This document shows, one piece after another, positions 34,351 through 43,900 of a DNA stretch of 64,000 nucleotides. This stretch comes from Corticium candelabrum. Its lineage: Eukaryota; Porifera; Homoscleromorpha; Homosclerophorida; Plakinidae. Numbering within the stretch: the first letter of the stretch is position 1; each line of letters begins with the position of its first letter. The notes beneath the pieces were generated by a model that saw only the letters and a program-made list of their open reading frames with translations, did not search any database and had not been told where the DNA came from. Made by a program: the position numbers and the translations under genes. Location of the stretch: the NCBI RefSeq assembly GCF_963422355.1, contig NC_085095.1, positions 7,681,812-7,745,811 of the forward strand. The letters are read 5' to 3'.

Positions 34351-37300
34351 GTATGGGTGGGTGGGTGGGTGGGTGAAAGTCCTCTCACTGAATCCTCCAA
34401 GAGGGTACCCCACGGGACCTTGTATTTCTGGTAGTTCCCTTGCCCGGGGGAGGAAATACATGCTAACTTCAACCTTCAGCAAGTTGAAGATGGTGAGAGG
34501 CTAGGGTGCGCTAGCCTAGCAAGCTGGTCACTTAAAACATATGTTGCTACTAAATGCAGAATAGAGCGCATTCCTCTGCGTGTGGACAAAAGTAGGGGTG
34601 GCGCTGGGGAAAGAGCCAGTGATGCCAGGAATAGAACTGGGCTCCGAAGACTGAGAGGCAACCCGGCAATCAAGGGGCTGTGCTCGTGGGAAGGGGTTAT
34701 TGAGGGCTCTCCGGCTGCCCCTAATAACTCAGTTTGTAGTCGGACTACTATCCAATCTGCTTCTGGTACCACAATAACATGGTCTGTTCATTCCATGAGA
34801 TGTCCTATTCTGGATTGCTCTAGTGTATTGTCATCAGTAAATTTCATGAGGAACCATGTAAAGAAATTTCATCATATATGCAATATAATGGTAAAGAATA
34901 GTTGCAAGTCAAGTTTACACTACCCTTCAACTGTTAGCTTAAGCTCTTCCATTATTGTAAGCGGAACGAAATCAATGACGTGATGTGGAAAAAAAATCAA
35001 TTGCTCAAGTTTGGTGTGTGGAATGTTCGAACATTAATTAAAGGGTGTGGGCAGAACTGACCTTCTTGCCAAAGAGTTGATTACAACTGATATTACATTA
35101 TGTGGCATTACTGAAACTCACTTACCTGGCGCAGGCATGATGGATTTAGATGAAGACTCCTGCTATCGTCTGTTGTTTTCTGGACCACCTGAGCTAGCTT
35201 CCAGGGGCGTTGGTCTAGTGGTTACACATAATGTGATGAAGTCACTCAAATCGTTTGATCCTATCTCAGATAGGATATTGCGTGCTGACTTTCTCACTGA
35301 CAAGGAATTTTGAATGTCATTGTTGGTTACGCTCCAACAGAACAATGCGAAGAGGTAGTTAAAGATGAATTTTATCAACAACTTGATGTTGTTATGCATA
35401 AGAGGTTCGCTTGTTGTTGTGCTGGGTGACTTTAATGCTAGACTTGGAAAGGCAGTTTCGAAAGTTGTTGGTCAGTTTGGTTTATTAAAGTCAACCAGTG
35501 ACAATGGTGTTAGACTGATAGAATTTTGTCAAGCACATAACCTGGGAATCACAAACACCTTTTTCCAGCATAAGAATATACACACTGCCACTTGGTATCC
35601 TACTAATCCCAAATTACAACCAAGTCTAAAAGACTACGTTTTGGTAAAGCAGTCTATGCAATAAATGGTACATGATCCAAGAGTACGACGAGGACCAAAT
35701 TTTGACAGTGACCACAAACTTGTTTGTAGTAAGATGGTACTGAAACTTCAGAAGCCACGTGGGAAAAGACGAGTGAAAACCTTTGCATGAGCCGTACTCA
35801 GTGATCCTATTGCTCTAGGCAAATATTGAAATAACATCATGACTAGATTTACACAAAGATTATCTACTGAGACTGAAGCTATGTGGTCTGATTTTTGTAG
35901 TGCAATTATGGACTCTGCAAATGAACACCTCAATGTTGTTCAAACCAGGAAGAATAGATGGATTTCTGAGCATACAGTACATTTGATAGCTAAGAAATGT
36001 GAGGCTCACATCGCTTGGATGAGATGTCAGGAAAACGAGATGACTAGGAAACATTATGTTAGTTTATTCAAACAAGTGAAACAAGCAGTTTGACAAGACA
36101 AAGAAGAATGGTTGCATGAACAAGCATCTGATTTATAATATGACTTGAAACACCACAATCATTATGAATTTTTCAGGAAGCTCAAAAATTTTGATCACGT
36201 ACCCATTCAACCTGCCTCAGTAATTTTAAATGAGCATGGTCAGAAACTACTTTGTACCGACGATCAGTTAGATCGTTGGAAGAGACACTTTGCCTCGGTA
36301 TTAAATGTCAGACGTCCTATTGCAATAGACTCTGGAATGGTTGTACGCTCTGTTGGGTCTGGTGCTCTACTCAGTGAAGAAGAAATTACCAGCTATTAAA
36401 AAGTTAAAAATAATAGAGCATCTGATAATGATGGAATAACAGCTGAATTACTGAAAGCTGGGCCTACAGAGCTTTTTGATTGGCTATCTGAGCTTTTTCA
36501 ACAAGTTTGGTCTTCAGGAAGAGTGTCACAGGATTGGAAAGATTCAGTTCTTGTCCCTGTTTTCAAGAAAAATGACAGACTAATATGCGACAACTATCGT
36601 GGTATTTCATTACTTAGTGTACTTGGAAAGGTATTAGCAAATATTCTTCTGGAACGACTTAATTAAACAGTCAGTTGAACCTCTACTACTAGAAGCCCAA
36701 TGTGGTTTTTGTTCAGGTAGAGGAACAATTGATCAAATATGGTTGGTTCGTCAGTTAATTGAAAAGTCCATTGAACATGAGTGTGCTGTTCATATTTGTT
36801 TTGTTGATCTGGAAAAAGCTTTTGACTTCGTACCTAGAGATGTTCTCAGACTACTTTTGAAAGAGAGAGGCATTGAGGAACAAGTTGTACAATTGATTGT
36901 TGACATTCACGATGGAACACATTGTGTTGTCAAATCTAGTGGTGAGAAGTCATCAAAATTTGAAGTTACAACTGGTGTACGTCAGGGTTGTGCTATGTCT
37001 CCTGTATTATTTAATCTCGTCATGGACAAGATTGTATGTGAAGCACTAAACAAAGCTAAAGTTGGCGGAATAGAAATTGAATACAGGAAAGAGGGAAGTC
37101 TCTACATGAACTACAAAGTCAAAGCTCAAGGAATTAGTGTCATTAAAGCTGCTATGCTGATGATTTAGCTTTAATTGGGAAGACCTCGGGTGAACTACAA
37201 AAGTTAGTAGACAGTCTACATGAGTCCTGCTGTAAATGGGGAATGAAAATCAGCATCAAGAAAACAAAAGTTTTGAGCATTGGTTACGAGCAGGCACGTA

Positions 37301-37934
37301 TTCTTGACGGTTCTGTTCTTGAAAACGTTACAGAGTTTACTTACTTGGGGAGTATCATGAGCCAAGATGGTGGATGCATTGCTGAAATTGATGCTCGTAT
37401 AAGCAAAGCAAGTAGAGTTTTTGGTTCCTGGAAGAAAAGGGTATTTACCAACAGACAGTTTTCAATCTCCACAAAGATGAAATTTTTTGTGCTTTGGTGA
37501 GACCTGTTTTGCTATATGGATGTGAGACTTGGTCCGTTACACAACCAAATTTGCAATGCTTAAATACATTCCACATGCGGTGCATTTGATTGATTCTTGG
37601 TGTCTCAAGATGGAATAAAATCAAGAATTCAGACAATTTAGAACGAGCGTGTGAAGACCCTATTGCTATGACAATACAGAAACAACGATTGCAATGGCTG
37701 GGCCATCTGCTACGCATCAGTGACAATTGTCCCCAAAAACAATTACTTTGCAGCAGACTTAGTAATGCAACAAGACCAACACATGGGCCTAAACAGAGAT
37801 GGATAGATGTTGTCAAAAGAGACCTCATCATTACATATCAGTCTTCGTGATGCTGATGATCGTGCTGCTTAGAGAAGCGCTATTACGCTGCGTTGCCAAA
37901 ACCCATAGTGGGTATGGTGGAATCAAGGTTCAAG

Positions 37935-38026
<92 letters not shown>

Positions 38027-38643
38027 TTCAGTGCCCTTTTTGTGTTTGGAAATACTTCTGAAATTTGTAAGTTACTAACTAACATTTTTGGCTCAGTAGA
38101 TCGTAGTGTATCTGTTATGTGTTTGTATTAGATATTTTCTCAGAGACTCTCTGGTACAGTCAACAGCTGTGCGTTTTTGTCTGATATCACGTGTGTTGCC
38201 GGTTGCCAGGATGGATTAGTGGGCATTATAGATCTCAGAAAAACAAGGTTTTTAGTGAATACGTGAGCTCCGGACATGCTGCATGATGTCACACTCTTTG
38301 TAAATTATCTTTTCCAGTGAACTCGTTTCTCGTATTCATCGTTCTAATTCACCCATTCTCAGTGTGGCTGCAAAGGATCGTAACCGCTTTATTGCCAGCA
38401 CTGGTTATATGCATTCGTATTTTTGTGTGTCGTTGCCGTTTGTATGTAGGGATGTACTGTGTTGCAGGCGACGGTTGTTGCTTTGTGTCGAAGGTGTTAC
38501 CACTTAACTCTGAATTGGATATTGTTGAATGGGACGATATGACTGGAGCTGACTGTGACTCTGTCCATGGAGTGTCGCTATCTGGTAACACTCTGTATAC
38601 GTGCTGTAGAGATGCAACCATTAGGAAGTATAATTTGATTTAA
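30528..38643 (+). CDS. PAAF1: Proteasomal ATPase-associated factor 1 (WD40)
   Basis: WD40 protein that binds ATPases of the 19S proteasome cap and restrains proteasome assembly in vertebrates. Exons: 30528-30684, 30741-30844, 30916-31005, 31505-31603, 31668-31818, 31882-31926, 33882-34034, 34095-34186, 38132-38247, 38318-38403 and 38468-38643, giving 422 codons plus stop. Matches to remembered human PAAF1: CDWETALQYDE, GGKAWISC, EASDGF, LSGHLLDVLCCSFFPSG, LSGGSDMRLKIWSVEDGS, TAIVDRGRNVV, REVNTEGKML, MTGADCDSVHGV and LYTCCRDATIRKY. Exon 1 holds about 25 extra residues between DE and GGKAWISC, ending at a TTTTACAG acceptor-like site. Introns 6 (31927-33881) and 8 (34187-38131) hold most of the repeats of the region. 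Confidence 0.93.
31209..31270. repeat. (GACA)n microsatellite
   Basis: About a dozen GACA tetranucleotides followed by GACT units; intron 3 of PAAF1. Confidence 0.9.
31359..31400. repeat. (GACT)n microsatellite
   Basis: About ten GACT units, about 90 bp past the (GACA)n run in the same intron. The segment between them (CATTTATTnnACA) recurs on both sides of this array, so a composite unit is repeated. Confidence 0.85.
31985..32404. repeat. ACAGATGGACAAACA minisatellite, left part
   Basis: About 420 bp of variants of a 14-20-bp unit (ACAGATGGACAAACA, with CATGCATAC insertions). The same array resumes at 33617-33750, so the fold-back element at 32414-33616 sits inside one original array. Long open frames over it on both strands are repeat artefacts. 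Confidence 0.85.
32414..33616. mobile_element. Long fold-back (inverted-repeat) element
   Basis: Begins GTAGCCTCGTCCCCAGACTC and ends GAGTCTGGGGACGAGGCTAC. The two arms match inward for about 450-480 bp (for example CTTCATCAAGTGTCCC against GGGACACTTGATGAAG, and GGTTGATCTTGACA against TGTCAAGATCAACC) to a loop near 33067-33160. The left arm is longer because it holds the nested element at 32601-32771. No open reading frame of note: a non-autonomous element. It split a minisatellite. Family unknown. Confidence 0.85.
32601..32771. mobile_element. Nested 171-bp MITE with TA flanks
   Basis: Inverted ends AAGCTTGGTTCACAATACAC and GTGTATTGTGAACCAGGCTT, plus an inner inverted pair (AAAGGAGGCCGCTTCCGACG). 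TA lies on each side. The other arm of the host fold-back lacks this segment (ACTAATCC uninterrupted near 33430), which proves insertion after the fold-back formed. A related end lies at 58229. TA target and small size fit a Tc1/mariner-type MITE; family not proven. Confidence 0.8.
33617..33750. repeat. ACAGATGGACAAACA minisatellite, right part
   Basis: Same unit family as 31985-32404, continuing directly after the fold-back element (ACAGATAGACAAACACACAG). Confidence 0.8.
34303..34374. repeat. (GT)n followed by (GGGT)n
   Basis: GT run to about 34345, then GTATGGGTGGGTGGGTGGGTG. It lies directly before the LINE copy. Confidence 0.9.
34380..37935 (+). mobile_element. Decayed LINE (APE endonuclease + reverse transcriptase)
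   Basis: Non-LTR retrotransposon in intron 8 of PAAF1, same strand as the gene. Order: a C2H2-like finger near 34797-34900 (MRCPILDCSSVLSS, then HVKKFHHIC), APE endonuclease from about 35070 (LCGITETHLPG, LGDFNARLG, FDSDHKLVCSKM near 35700), then reverse transcriptase from about 36400 (RASDNDGITAELLKAG, DNYRGISLLSVLGKV, FVDLEKAFDFVPRDVL, GVRQGCAMSPVLFNLV, YADDLALIG near 37155) and the C-terminal LLYGCETWSV, RLQWLGHLLR and RWIDVVKRDL. The frame is broken by several stops and shifts, so it is dead. Style fits the RTE/L1-like group; clade not proven. The 3' end runs into (GT)n. Left limit approximate. Confidence 0.85.
37936..38025. repeat. (GT)n microsatellite, LINE tail
   Basis: About 90 bp of pure GT directly after the LINE 3' end, about 105 bp before PAAF1 exon 38132. 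Confidence 0.95.
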
Positions 38644-38718
38644 TAAATTGATTACAGCAATAAGGTCATGTAGACTTTGTTTATCCTCTAGATTATGTAT
38701 CTACGGTAGTTTATATTA

Positions 38719-38841
<123 letters not shown>

Positions 38842-38859
38842 ATGCAAGTATCATTACCT

Positions 38860-39350
38860 GTTAAGTGTGGACATCTTGCATGTTGACCCATTTGGTTACT
38901 GGACCATCAATGGTCTAGCTCCGCCGTCTATCAGCTGTCTATCGTTTTCGCCCTCTATCTTCACTACATGGCAAATATCCTTTGACACGTCTTTCCCAAA
39001 GAGGTATTCAAGTCGACTCTCCTGGGACCAACGCTCTAAAAAGCACTCTTTTCTACCGTGGTCAACAGCTGTGGAACTCACTCCCATTGTCTCTATGTCT
39101 TCTCCACTCAGATATGCTATCGATCTCTAAATCAAAACTGCACACAACTCTTTTCAACCGACTCAATACTGTCTGGACATGATACCTAATCGATATGTAA
39201 CTATATGTAAATACATGTTTAATTTCCTAGGAGCTCTGTATATTTTCCTTTTGTCCTTGTATATTTACCCTATTAGAAACAGGGTGTCTGAGGATTTGCC
39301 ACTATGGTGGAAGACTTCCCTGTCTAAATAAACCAGTTCAGTTCAGTTTG
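38860..39350 (+). mobile_element. 3'-terminal fragment of a second LINE
   Basis: An open stretch reads GTNALKSTLFYRGQQLWNSL, then SISKSKLHTTLFNRL and a stop near 39182. This is the usual last segment of CR1/Jockey-like reverse transcriptases (rFxYrgxxLWNSLP...SxxxFKxxLhxxLF). It is followed by about 150 bp of 3' sequence with AATAAA (39327-39332) and CAGTTCAGTTCAG. 5'-truncated, unrelated to the LINE at 34380. The left limit is uncertain. Confidence 0.65.
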
Positions 39351-39924
39351 AATTGTCATGACGTCTGTCATGACTGGTGAACACAGTCAAGACGTGACAA
39401 GACAAGACCAAGATCTTATTTCTCTTTTTTGAATTACGTCATAAGCATGAACTGGGCTGCTGATAAGAAGAAATATATTAATTATTTAGTTAGCTACATC
39501 ATTAGACTGGAAGTTTGCGGCAAACAGCCTCTGGTGGCGGAAGCACACATTTTGAAAAACTGGTCCGGACCAGCCGGACCGCCCTGTAATAATAAGTGGG
39601 CAGGGACAATCTGGTATGACGTTGTTTGGATGTTGTTTGGGAGCCTAGCCCCTCTAATTTGCGTAGAAGTTTGATGGCGGGGACTCTACAGTAAAGTATA
39701 CATTCACATTTGACTGCCATTTACTGTTGCAAGCTAACGACTGCTAGACTTTCTACTCTAAATGAGAAGACGTGTCAAGTCAAGTTTTGGCTTGAATCCA
39801 AATTATCGGTCCACACGTGACTTGTGGTGAACACTTCCTGACTAGCGTCGTATAATATAGTCCCGCTCTATTTTCCGTGTGCATTTCGCAGTCCTCTTGT
39901 CTTTGTCAAGTGTGGAAGGCCGAG
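39351..39924. other. Intergenic region with unassigned repeat-like sequence
   Basis: No gene supported. It contains CTGGTCCGGACCAGCCGGAC (palindromic TCCGGACCAG core) near 39561 and two GTGAACAC-centred motifs near 39379 and 39827. A weakly similar segment (TTCAAAAGTTGGCCCCGGAC) is at 54997. Possibly an old dispersed element. Confidence 0.35.
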
Positions 39925-40305
39925 ATGTTGTCCACATTTTCGCGTCGCGTGGACCGAATCTGTGCAGTAAGATTTGAACTGGTCGGCTATGTCGCCTACC
40001 GTCGATCTCATTCATGTCACCAGAAGACAGTCTATACGTCATCATTCATCAGCATGCCCAACAACGAAACTGTGTGCAACGGCGGTCGCAAAGTGGAGTT
40101 TCCTCGTTTTGATGGTGATTACATCGCTCTGTTGAACGCAGGACCACACATTTCGGTTTCCTGCAATTCGGCCGAAGTTAGCAAACTGTTTGCCTACTCG
40201 ATGATGCAGACGATGCGTTTGCATGAGCTCGAGAATCGAATAGAGGCAACGTACAGACTCATTCATCATCCAACGGATCGGTGGACTGACGAACGTTGTG
40301 GCTAA
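39925..40305 (+). CDS. Hypothetical protein, 126 residues
   Basis: Open frame from ATG 39925 (MLSTFSRRVDRICAVRFELV) to TAG-free end at TAA 40303-40305. Codons are CpG-rich compared with flanking AT-rich DNA, as in the CpG-rich coding exons of RUNX and GALC. A possible intron (A|GTAAGA at about 39966 to ...CATCAG|C at 40052) would remove the middle and leave MPNNETVCNGGRKVEFPRFD onward. The C-terminal part (EVSKLFAYSMMQTMRLHELE) looks helical. I recognise no family. It may be a small conserved gene or chance. Confidence 0.4.
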   Translation: MLSTFSRRVDRICAVRFELVGYVAYRRSHSCHQKTVYTSSFISMPNNETVCNGGRKVEFPRFDGDYIALLNAGPHISVSCNSAEVSKLFAYSMMQTMRLHELENRIEATYRLIHHPTDRWTDERCG

Positions 40306-40904
40306 AGTCTACTCTAGAGAGTGACTGATATATCGCAATTTTTGATAATTGTGGGCGGGGCAGGCAATTAGTGTTGGAAGCTGCAGCACAGAAAGAAACA
40401 GCGTCGCTAGATTTAGAACGTTGGGTGCTTTAGGAAGTTCTAAAGTCATTCAATTAGCCTAGTTGTGCGCATTTCTGGACACTTTTGTGAGATCCATAGT
40501 TACTATGTTTGCAGTTCTCTAGATTTGCCTTGTTAATAAGCGTTTGTATAATAGATACTATATATTGTTATTGTACTTCTTGTTTCCCAATAACGATTGC
40601 GTTGAACATGCGAACATGTGATAGTCATGATATTGCACGTGATTTGTGGGTACAGCAAATGTGTTAGGGCCCTGCCTCTACAACAACATAATACAACACC
40701 ACAAACGTCCTTTACACCAATGTTATCTGTCCTTCACGCACAGTGAGTGCAATCGTTTAACTTAATTAGGTATTAGAGTAAGAATAGAGATTTTAAATTG
40801 GTTCCCCAAGCTTGGAAGCTTGACTATAATGTATTTCTCAAGATTAGCAGTCCACACTTATTGTCATTTGCATCAATCCACTTTGCTATATAGGACCTAA
40901 AAGG
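40306..40904. other. Intergenic region, no feature seen
   Basis: About 600 bp of AT-rich sequence between an uncertain ORF and the 3' end of the MAP7-like gene. No repeat or gene is supported. Confidence 0.5.
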
Positions 40905-43900
40905 TTATACCACATCATCATCATCATCATCATCACTGAATGTATAGGCCACACCAAACTGACAACTTTGGCTAGGGAGTGGACCAACATTCATCTCTGT
41001 TGATTCCACTGACTCAACAGTGTACCACAAATCCCTTTCCTGATCATCTGATGTCTCAGCTGTAAGACCCATCTGCTTTTCAATGTCCTTAGCAACCGAT
41101 AGTGTAGACATGAGTACATGTTCTACATGTTTCCATAACTCCTCCTTGTGATCTACCTTCACAGGTAGTGAAGACACATCGGAAGTTACAGCATAACTAT
41201 GGTAGTCTGTTTTTGAAGACAGCAACTCGTCTGCCCTACTGATGTCCTCCGATGAATCAGACCTTGTCCCGTGTGGCTGTGCTTCATCTACATCATTACG
41301 CTCTACTGACGGCCGACCGTTTTCTTGTGAGAATTTCACTTGAGAATCAAACGATGTATTACTACTGTCCTGCAGAGTAACTGCTGCTTTTGATTCAACA
41401 AGTAGCTCCAACTCATCAGGAGGCAATGAAACTGGTAAAGAAGGAGGCTCTGTGTCGGGTGCAATAGGATATGCAGAGTCAATTAGAGCAGGTGGAGATG
41501 ACTCTGGAATTGGTGGTGGAGATGCTACAGTTGGAAAAGCAATAGACTGTTGCGCCAAGGTATCGGTTATAGTTGGCAGTTGAGGAAACACACAAACTGG
41601 AGGAGACAGCCGCTGTAAGTCAGCAGGTGATCTTTGTTCGAGTTCTATTGATGGTGACTCGGTTAGAAGAGGAGGAGTTTCTTCATCAGATATTCCACTG
41701 TCACGGTGCTGATCACCGACATCAAAGTCTACAGCACACTCTTCAAAAAGACTGGCTTGCTGTTCATGTTCTCCTAATTGAGGTGATGTCTGAAGATCTA
41801 AAGAAACATTGCTTGACGGTTCGTCTGCATCACTTGAACCTAGACGTTCCCCAGCAGGATGACTGCCTAGAGCAGAGTCCACAGAATGTACTGGTCGACT
41901 GAGGTGTGGTGAAAGTGCATCAGAGTGACATGTACTGTCACTCACAAATGCAGACCTGATGAGAAGAGACGGGGTGACACTAAGATCAGCAGGTATCACA
42001 GACTCAGGGAACTCGAGTGGTAAGGAGTTGGCTGGTGAAGACGAAGATGGAAGGTCCAGTGGCTGAGTTGAAGGAAGATCAAGTGGTGACATTGATGGAA
42101 CAACTGGTGGGGGTGTTAGAGTTGTGGGAAGATCAGGTGGTGGAGTTGAGGGAAGATCAGGTGGTGTTGTTGAGGGAAGATCAGGTGGTGGAGTTGAGGG
42201 AAGATCAGGTGGTGTTGTTGAGGGAAGATCAGGTGGTGGAGTTGAGGGAAGATCAGGTGGTGTTGTTGAGGAAAGATCAGGTGGTGGAGTTGAGGGAAGA
42301 TCAGGTGGTGGTGTTGAGGGAAGATCAGGTGGTGGAGTTGAGGGAAGATAAGGTGGTGGTGTTGAGGGAAGATCCAATGGCAAATTGGGTGCATCTGAAT
42401 CTGGTAATTTGGGTGGATTGATTCCAGGTAATGATGAAACTGGCTCTGTCAACAGATCAGAATGTGGAGGGATGTCTTCTTGTTGTGTATTAGCATGATG
42501 CAACTACAAAAAAACATGAATCAATCAATAGACCACATCATCATTATGTAACACAGGACTACAATGAACTGTTACCCAAAACCATAATAATAAGACAATG
42601 ACATTCTAATACCCCGTTTACACGAGCACACATAGCGAGCTGAGCCGAGCCACGCCAGCCCAGTATTCCAACCCAATGCGTGTCATTAACGTGCATTAGT
42701 TACTTGAGATTTGACATAGCTAGCGTTAGTTCATGTTTGCAATGGACAGAAGCCAAGCTGCCTGCATTTCTCTCTCTATGGCTTTACAACAGTCATATTA
42801 AGAAATGCATAAGACATATACGAGACGTTGTACTATTTACATGAGACATACTTTTTATACGAGACGTAGGTCTATCGCCAAGCGACTGTTGCAGCAAGGG
42901 AGTTCACAAGATAGAGTTCTTGCTCATCTTGGTCGCTTCACAATTGAATAAGACAGAGTCTCTGTCTCACTCTACGCTATATTTAAAATGAGCATGTGCA
43001 GCTCGTTTTCCAGCACGTTATGAATTTACATGTACCGTAGAAACTGAGCCAGCCCGCTCACAAGTGCTCATGTACACGGGGTGTAAGACCTTGATATTGG
43101 ACTCTCAGTTATGAGGCAATACAGTGTGACTCCATTTTGAAATCCCATAATAACATCAAAACAGAGATGAGTATAACCTTGTCTGCTTTGGGGACTAACT
43201 CATTTAGTAATCTACTACAACAGACTGCAAAGGGAAAGAAGATTACTGAAAGAATCTACTTGATTGACCATCTACATGAGCAGATCGACTGGCATTCACA
43301 CTCATCTAAAGCTGCACACAATACTATTTAGAAACAAAAAGGCAATGGAAACTTTCCCTTTGATAGATTTAATATCAATCACTCACATCAGTCACAACAT
43401 CAATCCATTTCTTCTCTAATGAGTACAACATACATCTTCATAAAAAATCTCATTGTTTGCAGCAAGCTCTGCTTGCACACATTGGTCAACAGAAAGTTTT
43501 CTACATCACATGATTACCAACAACCTCACACTTTACTATACCAAATTACCAATTAAAATGTTTTACAGAGAAGAAAAATAGAGGTGCACCAGAGTCCTAC
43601 ACTATCTCACAAACAGTGTGACATGTATGTAATGTACACAATGTATATACTCAAACATCAGAGGAGGTAGAAAGCTAGTGTGCATTAAAGGCACGCCCAT
43701 AGACAAATTTGGTCTTCTCTACACCTTGTTTACTTTGTTTCTGTGCTGCTGTATGTCTGGATGTACTCTAAATAATGACTGATAAGAGCTGCTTTTGTGA
43801 ATTTATGTTTACATGTGGACTTCACTTGGTTACGCTGCCAGTGGTTTACAATGTTCCGTCTTTCCGTGGTTCCACGACCTTTGTTCTTCATTGTCTGTGT

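Noticed and set aside
41573-41902. 109-residue plus-strand frame
   Set aside because: Shadow of the last exon of the MAP7-like gene; no family resemblance.
42017-42421. Plus-strand frame rich in DQVVELRE repeats
   Set aside because: Antisense shadow of the 24-bp coding minisatellite; the minus strand belongs to a phase-consistent exon.
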